Source: Parietichytrium sp. I65-24A (Eukaryota > Sar > Bigyra > Thraustochytrida > Thraustochytriidae). From it: a DNA stretch of 64,000 bases. The stretch covers positions 459,756-523,755 of the forward strand of contig BLSF01000029.1 of the NCBI GenBank assembly GCA_012862575.1, written 5' to 3'. Both the position numbers and the translations under genes were made by a program. Shown one piece after another: positions 10,966 through 20,499 of the stretch (position 1 is its first letter; each line of letters opens with the position of its first letter). Below the pieces are notes generated by a model, which did not search any database, was not told the origin of the DNA, and saw nothing but the letters and a program-made list of their open reading frames with translations.

Positions 10966-11692
10966 TCAGAAAGGCAGATGCTCGAACGAACACACGTGTA
11001 AAAATATGTTTCATTGTAGACTAAACCCAATTGCCCTGAAAATGTTATATTGACCATGACAAACACAAATTTTCAAATTTGAAGCTTCCTGTATATTTTT
11101 GTGCAACAAATCATCATGCGAGAGAATGTGTTGATCACATCAGATTGACGATGGAGTTCAAATCCAGACGTTGAGGAGATCGCATGTCGCCAGCTGCAAG
11201 CGATCGCCACGTTCCGCTTCTTATCGCTTCCCATCTCTTCCCAATGCCGCGGCTCTCAGCATTTGTCCGAATCGATGTCATGTGGCCCATGCATGCACGA
11301 TTACGATTCTCTTCGCCTTTGTCCTAACTGTAAGCAAACTTATACTAACTCATCGCTGTTCAGGAAAAATAATTCAGCGTGTGCACTAACATTCCGAAAC
11401 AGCCCATCGCTAGTCCCTGTCAGTACTCACAGTCAGTTCAGGTGCTGACAGTTCAGAACGATATCACGACAGAATCCGGATTCAGAAACGATGAATTCAA
11501 GTGGAACCTGGTTCGTCACGCTTATTGATTCCACCTTTGAACTTGGACGCATAGGTGCGCCGATGCTCACGTGTTGACTTGCGCATCGAGCCGCAGACCC
11601 AAAACCAAAAACCAACACCAAAACCAAAACCAATTCACACCCGAAGCGAAGCGACACAGTCACAGTCAAACACCTACAACTAAATCACCACA

Positions 11693-12082
11693 ATGTCTAT
11701 CGAGAACAAGAACCTCGTCTACACCGCTCAGCCTGCGGTCCCTCAAGAGACGACCCCTCAGTGCTCACAGCCACAGCAGCCACTTCCGCAGCAGCAACCT
11801 CCGCAAGCTGTTTACTATGTGCAGAACGAGATGCAAATGCCAGCGGAACAGCGCTTCCAAATCCCAACCTCGCCTGACGGAATGCAGTGCCCTTGTGGGA
11901 GACCACAGCTTGTCAGCGAGACTCGAATCAGTCTCGGTCAGATCATCACATTCGTCGCACTCCTTCTTATCTTCTGGCCAGTGTGCTGGATTCCGTTCGT
12001 AGTAAGCTCGTGCAAGGAAAAGTCCATCAAGTGCGTTTCGTGCGGCCGCACATTGCAGCGCGAGAGCGGCTGCTGCTGCTGA
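11693..12082 (+). CDS. LITAF-like membrane-anchored zinc protein, copy 2
   Basis: 129 aa, with the same architecture as copy 1: Q/P-rich N-terminus, CPC knuckle at 66-68, hydrophobic segment 82-104, CVSC knuckle at 114-117 and terminal CCC. It carries T20 and E52, and its protein is identical to copy 3. Nucleotide differences from copy 3 inside the gene are few and synonymous (for example CTCCTTCTT versus CTTCTTCTC in the membrane segment). The motif CAGTACTCACAGTCAGT lies at 11421-11437, about 270 bp upstream of the ATG, in the same relative place as in copy 3. Confidence 0.85.
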   Translation: MSIENKNLVYTAQPAVPQETTPQCSQPQQPLPQQQPPQAVYYVQNEMQMPAEQRFQIPTSPDGMQCPCGRPQLVSETRISLGQIITFVALLLIFWPVCWIPFVVSSCKEKSIKCVSCGRTLQRESGCCC

Positions 12083-12792
12083 TCAAGAAGGCAGATGCTC
12101 GTACGAACATATCATTTGTTGTAGACTAAACCCAACTGACCTGGAAATGCTGTATTGATCATAACAAACACAAATTTTCAAGCTTCCTGTATATTCTTGT
12201 GCAAACAAGTCATCATGCGAGAGAATGTGTTGATCACATCAGATTGACGATGGAGCTCAAACCCAGACGTTGAGGAGTTCGCATGTCGCCAGCAGCAGGC
12301 GATCGCCTCGCTTCGCTTCTCATTGCTTCCCATCTCTTCCCAATGCTGCAGCTCTCAGCCTTTGTCTGAATCGATGTCATGTGGCCCATGCATGCACGAT
12401 TACGATTCTCTTCGCCTTTGTCCTAAGCAAACTTATACTAACTCATCGCTGTTCAGGAAAAATAATTCAGCGTGTGCACTAACATTCCGAAACAGCTCAT
12501 CGCTAGCTAGTCCCTGTGTCAGTACTCACAGTCAGTACAGGTGCTGACAGTTCAGAAACGATATCACGACAGAATCCGGATTCAGAAACGATGAATTCAA
12601 GTGGAACCTGGTTCGTCACGCTTGTTGATTCCACCTTACAACTTGGACGCATAGGTGCGCCGATGCTCACATGTTGACTTGCGCATCGAGCCGCAGACCC
12701 AAAACCAAAAGCCAACACCAAAACCAAAACCAATTTACACCCGAAGCGAAGCGACACAGTCACAGTCAAACACCTACAACTAAATCACCACA

Positions 12793-13182
12793 ATGTCTAT
12801 CGAGAACAAGAACCTCGTCTACACCGCTCAGCCTGCGGTCCCTCAAGAGACGACCCCTCAGTGCTCACAGCCACAGCAGCCACTTCCGCAGCAGCAACCT
12901 CCGCAAGCTGTTTACTATGTGCAGAACGAGATGCAAATGCCAGCGGAACAGCGCTTCCAAATCCCAACCTCGCCTGACGGAATGCAGTGCCCTTGTGGGA
13001 GACCACAGCTTGTCAGCGAGACTCGAATCAGTCTCGGTCAGATCATCACATTCGTCGCACTTCTTCTCATCTTCTGGCCAGTGTGCTGGATTCCGTTCGT
13101 AGTAAGCTCGTGCAAGGAAAAGTCCATCAAGTGCGTTTCGTGCGGCCGCACATTGCAGCGCGAGAGCGGCTGCTGCTGCTGA
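12793..13182 (+). CDS. LITAF-like membrane-anchored zinc protein, copy 3
   Basis: 129 aa, identical in protein to copy 2. The upstream CAGTACTCACAGTCAGT motif is at 12520-12536. The 3' flank stays similar to the other units until about 13355, after which sequence is unique. LEO1 converges from the other side, with its stop codon about 590 bp past this stop. Confidence 0.85.
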   Translation: MSIENKNLVYTAQPAVPQETTPQCSQPQQPLPQQQPPQAVYYVQNEMQMPAEQRFQIPTSPDGMQCPCGRPQLVSETRISLGQIITFVALLLIFWPVCWIPFVVSSCKEKSIKCVSCGRTLQRESGCCC

Positions 13183-13767
13183 TCAGAAAGGCAGATGCTC
13201 GAATGAACACACGTACGAACATATCATTTGTTGTAGACTAAACCCAACTGACCTGGAAATGTTGCATTGACCATGACAAACGCAAAATATTTTTTGGAGC
13301 TCCCTGCATGTTCTTGTGCAAACAAATCATCATGCGAGAGAATGAGTTGATCAGAAGCCCATTGAAGACAATGTTGTAGCAGAAGATTCGACTTAAAAAA
13401 CGTGTGAAGTGTACGTACACGCATCTTGCTGGCGTGTTACACAATCCCGCTCGCGAAACTCTGTTATACGATAGCGAGGAGGTAGGTCCAAGACTTTTGA
13501 ATCAGCCAATCAAGGGAGAATATCTTTCTTTTTTACACGTTTGAGAATAAAAAAGAAACTAAACACGTTGCGTAGACCCGTAAATGTGAATGCAAGGCAA
13601 AGCTGCAATGTCGTGAAGAATTCCGAAGTTTTAATGAGATCCTCTCCAGTTGATGACGGATGAAATAATGGACCTTCCTGAGTACTCGTGATCTGCGACT
13701 TTGCGTGTCGCAGAATCTTTTAGAATCTTCTGAGCGCACAAACCTAACGAAGCTGGTGCTTCGTGTC

Positions 13768-15381
13768 TTACTCGTCATCCGAAGAGTCATCCAGGACCAT
13801 ATTTTTTCGAATTTTAGGAGCGCCCTCATCATCGTCATCGTCATCATCGATAACAACTCCTTTCTTTGCTGCGCCAGTGGCCGCCCCACCGGTCTCAGCG
13901 TCGCCAGTCTTGTTCCTCAACTCTTCTGCATCTTCAGAATTCTTACCACCGGCCGTAGAGGTTGACGGCTTCGCTTTGTTTCCTGCATCGGAGTCTCCCG
14001 ATTCCATCTCATCTTCTTCGTCAGAGCTCTCAGAGTCCGACTCGCTGTCAGAGTTTCTTGCTCGCTTCTTGGCCGCCGCCGCCTTCCTCTTGGCGTTGTA
14101 ACGCCTTTCCTCGTCTTCTTCGCTCTCTGACGTCATCTCTGCTTCGCTACCAAAGACATCCTCGTTGGCGCTTGACTTCCTCTTCCTACTTCTGCGGGCT
14201 GAGCGATCATCCTCATAACCTTCCACAAGGAAGTCTTCGTTGAACCCTGGCTTACGACGCTTTGAAGCGCTGTCCTTGGTACGCTCACGCTGGCGTCGCC
14301 GATTCTTCTCTTCCAGAACCTTCATCCTCGCGTCTTGCTCGCGGACTGGGTCGTGGGTTGTCGTAACGGTCTTCACTTTGACCGCCTTGAGCATCTTTGC
14401 TTTGACTTTCAACTCCATGTCTCTGTGCACTGCCGAAGACAGACTTGTGGGTCGAAACTGCAAGCTCTGCTTCACGCCCCCAAGCCCTTCCAAGCAGCGG
14501 CGCCCAAGTGAGGTGTCTGAGGTCATTGTAAAGGCGAAATGGTTTTGAAGATCATTTGTCTTGACATCGAAGACCTCTTCGCCGATCAAGAGCTGCATGG
14601 ACCCGTCCGACCATTGAACGAAACGACTGTTTCCTTCCATCGCAGGGACACCTTTGTCATCAACGATGGTCTCCCCCTTCTCGTCCTTCTTGAATCGCCA
14701 GCGAATTACATTTTCTCCGACGTACTCTTTGCCCATGTTGTTCAGTCGCTTCTCCTCATTCTTTTCACTGTACATGCTTGCATCGTAGCACCGTGGTTCC
14801 AAGTGCAAAAAGTTGGGAAGCTTGACCAGCCGAATTTCCTCTGCATCTTGAAGAAGTCTAGTCGCAGGGATTTGAATTGAAGGAGGAAACTTGATCGGCT
14901 TTGCAGTTGATTTCACCTCGCCAAATTCGCCAATTTCATCTTCACCCTCATCGTCGCTCGAACCATCTTCCCTCAGCGTTCTGGCTGGCCTCCGCTCCAG
15001 AGCGTCCGAGTCAGAATCGGAGTCAGAATCTAACCGGGTGTCAAATGCCTTCTTGAACTTCTTCTTGCTGCTCTTCGCTTTCTCCTTGGCATCGCCGTCG
15101 TCATCTTCGTCATCGTCACCATCCAGCAAAGCCGCCACCTTCTTCGAGCCGCTCTCCTCAGCCTCCTTCTTCTTTTGCTCCTTCTTCTGCTCCTGATCGT
15201 CGTCATCGTCATCGTCATCGCCGAAGAGTTCATCTTCGTCGTCGTCATCATCGTCTGAATATCCGCCGGCCATCAATTCGCTAACCGCCTTGGCATTCTT
15301 CTCCTTATCCTTGTCACTTTTCCCGTCCTCCTTTGCCTTCCCACGGCTCTCAAGCGTTGGTTCTTCTTCTGCGTCTGACAT
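13768..15381 (-). CDS. LEO1: Leo1, Paf1 complex subunit
   Basis: 537 aa from the ATG at 15381 (MSDAEEEP). The frame continues upstream only through a TTG codon, so this Met is preferred. The N-terminal third is an acidic low-complexity region with long Asp/Glu runs and SDSDSDSD. The conserved Leo1 core follows: IRLVKLPNFLHLEPRCYD, then ENVIRWRFKKDEKGE, SRFVQWSDGSMQLLIGEE and the AFTMTSDTSLGRR block (roughly residues 170-330). The C-terminus is again charged, with basic (SRRSRKRKSS) and acidic patches, and ends in DDSSDDE. Leo1 partners Paf1 in the nuclear elongation complex that promotes H2B ubiquitination and H3K4/K36 methylation. Length and acidic-core-charged layout match the family. Confidence 0.95.
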   Translation of the reverse strand: MSDAEEEPTLESRGKAKEDGKSDKDKEKNAKAVSELMAGGYSDDDDDDEDELFGDDDDDDDDQEQKKEQKKKEAEESGSKKVAALLDGDDDEDDDGDAKEKAKSSKKKFKKAFDTRLDSDSDSDSDALERRPARTLREDGSSDDEGEDEIGEFGEVKSTAKPIKFPPSIQIPATRLLQDAEEIRLVKLPNFLHLEPRCYDASMYSEKNEEKRLNNMGKEYVGENVIRWRFKKDEKGETIVDDKGVPAMEGNSRFVQWSDGSMQLLIGEEVFDVKTNDLQNHFAFTMTSDTSLGRRCLEGLGGVKQSLQFRPTSLSSAVHRDMELKVKAKMLKAVKVKTVTTTHDPVREQDARMKVLEEKNRRRQRERTKDSASKRRKPGFNEDFLVEGYEDDRSARRSRKRKSSANEDVFGSEAEMTSESEEDEERRYNAKRKAAAAKKRARNSDSESDSESSDEEDEMESGDSDAGNKAKPSTSTAGGKNSEDAEELRNKTGDAETGGAATGAAKKGVVIDDDDDDDEGAPKIRKNMVLDDSSDDE

Positions 15382-15518
15382 CTTCTCTGCCCCACCGTTC
15401 GCAACTCCCAAGAGACCCAGGACCCAAGATCACAATCACACGCTCACGCCTATCGCAGTGCTATCCGATGCAATGCAATTCCGCAAACGCAAACGCAAAC
15501 TTTTGCTTCCCTACAAAC

Positions 15519-15620
15519 TCCAAACTCCAAAATGCAAACTCCAAAATGCAAACTCCAAACTTCAATCTCCAAAATACAAACTCCAATCTCCAAAATACAA
15601 TCTCCAAACTCCAAACGCAG
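15519..15620. repeat. Degenerate CAAACTCCAAAATG minisatellite
   Basis: Successive imperfect units of roughly 14-15 bp (CAAACTCCAAAATG, CAATCTCCAAAATA and similar) run for about 100 bp, 140 bp upstream of the LEO1 start codon. Confidence 0.8.
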
Positions 15621-17827
15621 AAGAGTGTCTAGTTGAGATGACGGAATCCCCGTGAGATTTCTCACACAATTACTATGGCCACGCTATCTTTCGCTCCCTC
15701 TTTCCGCACACGAAACCCAACCTCAAGCAGCACAGAGAGTGCAACGTATTTTTTTAAAAGTGTCCCCGCTCTCACAAGAGTCCAAAAGAGTCCAAAAGAG
15801 TTCAATTCGTTCCTCCTCTCTTCTCTCCTCTGCGGTTTGCGAAAGATGAGTTGGCCCTCACAATAACCGTAAATCCGGCCCAGATCTGCCCCGCCGTGTG
15901 CCCTCTGCACCCCTCCTGTCCCACTCACACAGCACCTGCGGGCCCGACTAGGAGATACAAGCGGACGCTACTACGTCTGTGCACCGCAAAAAGCTTCCCG
16001 GCGTCCCACGTATTGGAGACAGGGACTGTTTGGCAGTTTTTTTGGTTTTTTTTTCGATTTTTCCCTGCCTTTTTCTTATGTTTCTCAGGATTTCTTTTGG
16101 CTTTTTCCTTGGTTTGATCTTGACACCCGCAGGTTTTGGTTCAAAGTTCCGAGGGAATCTTCTTCTTGATTCTGAGGAACTGGAAGAACTATATTTTGTT
16201 CGTCATCTATCCGTTGGGCGCGGGTGGGGCCGGCATAGGCAGCGCTAGGGTGGATGCAATGTTTTTGAGTTTCTTTCTTTTTTCCAAATTCCATTAGTTT
16301 GGTTGAATGTTCGTTCATTGTTCAATGAATGGAGGTGTTGGAACGAGAAAAAATGGATTGATGGAAAAGTGAGTCAAAATTATTAGGCAAGTTGGATTCA
16401 ACATGAGATGAGTGAAGGCAAATGGAAATAGAATGGTAGTCGAACGGCGGTCTTGGAAGCCTCCCGTGTCAGGTCAAGTCTCGTCTTGTCTCGTCTCTGT
16501 CTAGAAGCTGCGCAGAGCCAACGCGACTGACTCATCCATGCGAATGTTCAATAAATAAATAAATGCCTGCGCCGGACTAACGCGTCAGACAGATCAGATG
16601 TACACACGATCGCACGCACATTGCCGACAATTCGCTCTCCAGCTAGACTTAAGGAACGTTTCCGCTGACGCGGTTGCAAAGAAGAAGCGCGACAGGTTTT
16701 GTGTATTATGCTTGTGATATTTGGATGTCAAGAATGACAGGAGTTGGACTCTCACTCCGGATCCGCAAAATGCCGCATCAGAGCGGCATTTCATTGATGG
16801 TAGTAGCGCCGGCCTGCCGCATCTTGAGCGATCGTCACCCGTCGAGCATCGAGCAACAAGCTCCTCGGAAGATGCAGAGCAGAACAATCAGACTTCATGA
16901 TGCAGGTTCCGCCAATCAGTCAGTACAATCGCGAGAGGAAGGAGACTCGATGTGAGCTTCTCTCAGGGCCGGGGCTGGCCGCGAAAGCTATGGCCTCTTC
17001 GTTTGGCTTGCAATTGTGCGAACGAGCATTTCGCCAGCGACCTAGCCTACGAGCTACTTCTTTTTGTGCTCTCCGAGTCAGTCGTTGAGAGACTTGGAGG
17101 TGTGGGTTTGTCCGGTGAACAGCGCGTGTGCTGTGCAGTACTACCGCGCACGCTGCTTTTGAAATGGACTCAGCGATTGATGGATGCGAAATGACAGTGA
17201 ATGAATGAATGAATGAATGAATGAATGATTGCAGTTTAGAGGACATTCGTTCACTCACTCAGAATCCAGGTATGAGTCGATCTATGGAGCTGTCCAGTAC
17301 ACGTTTCTCTGCAATTTTGACTGGCCCATGCTTCTCCTTTTCTTCGTCAGGAGCATTGAAGACGAAGCAGAAGAAAAGAAAAAGAAGGGAAAGAGTGAGG
17401 CTGGACTCCCTGTGCTAGCTAGCCTCCGCGATACATCGACCGTGAAAAAGTGACCCGGACCAATCACAGACAGACAACACAGCACAACGAAAAGAATTGA
17501 GTCAATTACTCTATATTCTGAATTCCGAACACTGCCAAACCCAAGAAAGGCGTTAATTGCAAGCTCAGCTCAGCACTCGCTCCTCTTCCTTCCTTCCTTC
17601 CTTTCTCACACGCCAATCGCAACCACAATCACAATCACAATCATAGTCTTGTTCCCATTTCTTTCGTTTACTTTCGTTTAGTTTAGTGCAAGGTTTAGTC
17701 AATACTTTCTTCGCGCACGTAAACTACGTAAACGGACTTTTGCCGAAAAACAAGATTGATTACATTGATTACATTGACAGGAAGGGAACGCGAGGCTGGA
17801 GAAGGGTGAAGCAGCGCAGCGCAGCGA

Positions 17828-17846
17828 GCGGTACGTCAGTCAGTCA

Positions 17847-17880
<34 letters not shown>
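17828..17880. repeat. CAGT/CTGT tetranucleotide microsatellite
   Basis: A short CAGT run passes into six or more CTGT units, then TTGTCTGTTTGC. It lies about 300 bp upstream of the CFAP97-domain gene. Confidence 0.85.
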
Positions 17881-18173
17881 TTGCAAGAACAAGGTCGCGA
17901 GCACGTCTTATCGCTCGGTTGCTTGGTTGCTTGGTTGCTCGGTCGCTTGGTGTTACTTGGTCACGCGGAGTTTCCTGTTTCCACACGCTACAACTCCTGT
18001 GGTGATAATTGCATGCTGGCTGTTGCTTGATTGGCGCTGTGTGTTTCATTCAGTTCGTTGCCTGCTGGCGCCGGGAGTCTGGAGTCTACGTGGGGGGGGC
18101 ATCCAGGTGAGGTGCTGTTTGCATGGCCGTGGGGTGAGTGGAGAGGCGCACAGCGGCTTGAAAGGCGAGCACC

Positions 18174-19895
18174 ATGAATGTCAACTTTGACAGGCTGACC
18201 GCCGCAGAGGCGTACGAAGTCAACCGTCGAGCAACTCAGCATCAGAAGAATCTCGCGCTGATTCGCCAAGGAAAAGGCGAGTATAAGAACTGGAAGACGC
18301 TGGACAATGCCCCTCCGAAGACGTACGGCTTGAACCGGAATCGGTCGGCTAAGAAGAAGCAGGAGCAGCTCTTTCGCAAGAGGGAGATCGAGCGAGAGAA
18401 TGCGCGCTTATTAGACCGCATGTCGCAGATTTTGAACAGCGAGCAAATGAACAACAAATTGAAGCGCGTCGGCCCGAAATCGATCAGGGAAAAGGTGCGC
18501 AAAAGCCAGCTCAACGTCATTAAGCAAGAGAATATTATGCTTGTGAAGCGTCTTTCGCAAGCACAGCCAGTTTACAAGGCGGAGAGATTTGACAAGGAAT
18601 ACGAAGTTAACGCAAACTACGTTCGCAACCTCAGCTATTTCGAGCGAAGCAAGAATCGAGTCTCAATTTCCCAGAGGAGCTCCATTCTGGAGACAGAATA
18701 CGAAAGTGTCCAACTCTCTTCGCCGACATCTCCAAAGGAGAGCTTGGAATTGAAAAAGCCTTCACAACCAAAGTCCCCGGCCCAAATTCGCCAACCACAG
18801 CGTCCCGGGAGACCTTCATTGCGGCAAAAGCCGAATTCTATTCGCACACGACGCGCGCAGGGAAAAGGAGCTTCAAAGCATTCCCGCTCGGACAACGTGG
18901 AAGAGGCCGAGGGGTACATCGAAGTCGGGGGAAATGTGGATGACAAGTATGCTGATCGTGTAGAAGCTATGGCCGATCTCGGGGTGCGGCAAGAAGCTCA
19001 GGATGAAGGAAAGTTGGGCGCGGCAAGCTTGGATGGGGAAGCATCGAGTGCGGAATACCCCAGCCAGATTGGTGGAACTAGCCTCGCTGCGTCGATGAGT
19101 TTGCAAGGTATTCAAAACGTCCTGGAAGACCACGACAATGACAAGAGATGGGAGGAAAACGAGCGCAACAAACACAAAAAGGCGAAAAAGAACGTGTTGA
19201 CTTCCAAGCTTCCAGAATACTACTCCAGCAAGAAAGCCATACGCTTAAACCCCTCAACCCGCGCCATGGTTCGCGCAGTCTGGCTGGGCTTCAGAAAGGA
19301 GATAGAAATCGCAATCTTTGATATGGCAAAGAACAAACAAACACTGCTCTGTTTAACTCCTGCCCAGGTCAAGGCGGTTGCAAAGCAGTTCGCGGCTTAC
19401 ACTAGCAGGGGTAGCATCAAGAACATTATCGAGTTCTGCATCAGCTCGCTGCAAATGAGGAAAAATCACTTTCTGCTCGAATTTGCTGCACAAGACGGAT
19501 CTCACGGTGTGCTGCAAGCTATCAAACCTAAAGTTATCGAGCGCGTTCGCACAATTTCCAAGTCGATGAGTGAGATATACTCTCACCTTGCACCAGTCGA
19601 TGCCCAGTTGACGAGATCAATGTCTCGCGCGTTGCACGCTTCCGGTATTGACCTGTCCAAGTTCGCCTTTAGACAAGCCCGTTTGGAATGGGCCCACGAG
19701 GATCGAAAATTAAAATTATTGGCCGAAGAAATTGGGGTTGATAAGAAAGGTGAGCCCGTGCTTTCCCCAAAGCATGGAAAGACAGGAGTCAAATGGTACA
19801 ACTTTAGCGTAGGATTCACCGCGGCACACTCTATTGCAGAGCAAGAGAAGGAGGCTATGACAATTTTTCAGTGTGTCAAGTCGCTCACTTTGTGA
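18174..19895 (+). CDS. CFAP97/hemingway-domain protein with an unrecognised C-terminal domain
   Basis: 573 aa, start ATG in an ACCATGA context. The N-terminal 140 residues look like the Hmw/CFAP97 domain: a basic stretch KTYGLNRNRSAKKKQEQLFRKR running into REIERENARLLDRM (about residue 70) and a second half-repeat NVIKQENIMLVKRLSQAQPVY with the conserved xxENxxLLxRL pattern. CFAP97 proteins are axoneme-associated and support sperm or ciliary motility, matching the ODAD3 gene further along. Residues about 150-290 are Ser/Pro/basic linker. Residues about 345-573 form a dense predicted-helical block (STRAMVRAVWLGFRKEIEIA through FAFRQARLEWAHEDRKLKLL to the end) that I do not recognise. The CFAP97 assignment rests on motif spacing, not on a search. 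Confidence 0.7.
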   Translation: MNVNFDRLTAAEAYEVNRRATQHQKNLALIRQGKGEYKNWKTLDNAPPKTYGLNRNRSAKKKQEQLFRKREIERENARLLDRMSQILNSEQMNNKLKRVGPKSIREKVRKSQLNVIKQENIMLVKRLSQAQPVYKAERFDKEYEVNANYVRNLSYFERSKNRVSISQRSSILETEYESVQLSSPTSPKESLELKKPSQPKSPAQIRQPQRPGRPSLRQKPNSIRTRRAQGKGASKHSRSDNVEEAEGYIEVGGNVDDKYADRVEAMADLGVRQEAQDEGKLGAASLDGEASSAEYPSQIGGTSLAASMSLQGIQNVLEDHDNDKRWEENERNKHKKAKKNVLTSKLPEYYSSKKAIRLNPSTRAMVRAVWLGFRKEIEIAIFDMAKNKQTLLCLTPAQVKAVAKQFAAYTSRGSIKNIIEFCISSLQMRKNHFLLEFAAQDGSHGVLQAIKPKVIERVRTISKSMSEIYSHLAPVDAQLTRSMSRALHASGIDLSKFAFRQARLEWAHEDRKLKLLAEEIGVDKKGEPVLSPKHGKTGVKWYNFSVGFTAAHSIAEQEKEAMTIFQCVKSLTL

Positions 19896-20499
19896 GCTCT
19901 CTGCTCTGAGCATTCTCGCTCATGTTCAAACAATACCCGTCGTGCACCATTGCCATCGAGACGGAGACCGAAAAAGCTGCGCTCCAACCCTAGTATTTTT
20001 GGAGCGAGCGCATGACGTGTCGATTGCCCTTGTAGCCGGGCGGACGCGTACTGAGCGAAGAGAAATATCAGCACGGTCGTACTTTATATGTTGTTGAATA
20101 TTTCGTTTGAGTAATATAATAGCCTCTCTCGCGTAGATTGTAGAAAGTGTCTGAGCAAAATATTTTTTACTGTGTCTCCTGGAGAAGTTGGCTTGCTACT
20201 CTACTACTCTTTTTCTTCACGACCCCGTACCTCGTAATCATATCACAAGCTGTCTATTATTTGGTTCAGAACAATTGTGGTGCCGTGAATCTGTGTCTCC
20301 AGTGGTTAGAGAGAGAAACGAGAAGATCGAGAGTGTGACGGGCTGAGTTTTTCTGGGTTTAATACGTCTGTAAACTATAAACTCGCCTTCCACATAAAAC
20401 TAACTCTATCAAATGTGATTGCCCCTTTGGGCCAGTTTAAGCATAGGTTCTTCTTCAGGTCGATTCACATACGATCGGTGTCCCACAGAGAAAAGTGCG
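19896..20499. other. Convergent 3' spacer
   Basis: About 600 bp between the stops of the CFAP97-domain gene and the UBR1-like gene. It is moderately AT-rich, with no coding signature. It presumably contains both 3' UTRs. Confidence 0.6.

Larger units (their letters stand above)
10318..13355 (+). repeat. Tandem triplication containing three LITAF-like genes
   Basis: Three direct units, with start codons 1117 and 1100 bp apart, each carry the same 5' flank (including the CCAAAACCAAAACCAATTYACAC leader), the 129-aa gene and the 3' flank up to CATCATGCGAGAGAATG. Spacers between units 1/2 and 2/3 are also alike (GGAGNTCGCATGTCGCCAGC to ACATTCCGAAACAGC). Units 2 and 3 are the most similar. Both ends were placed by eye where similarity fades. 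Confidence 0.9.
15382..18173. other. Intergenic region between divergent LEO1 and CFAP97-domain genes
   Basis: About 2.8 kb with no recognisable gene. It contains a degenerate tandem repeat of CAAACTCCAAAATG-type units at about 15519-15620 just upstream of LEO1, an AATG tetranucleotide run at about 17200-17228, and a CAGT/CTGT tetranucleotide run at about 17828-17880. Short frames here lack family features. Confidence 0.5.

Noticed and set aside
11150-11175. GTTCAAATCC resembling a tRNA T-loop
   Set aside because: No pairing T-stem, anticodon arm or acceptor stem could be drawn, and the corresponding place in the next tandem unit is not conserved as a T-loop.
13768-15196. Plus-strand serine-rich frames over LEO1
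   Set aside because: They are antisense readings of the Asp/Glu-rich codons of Leo1.
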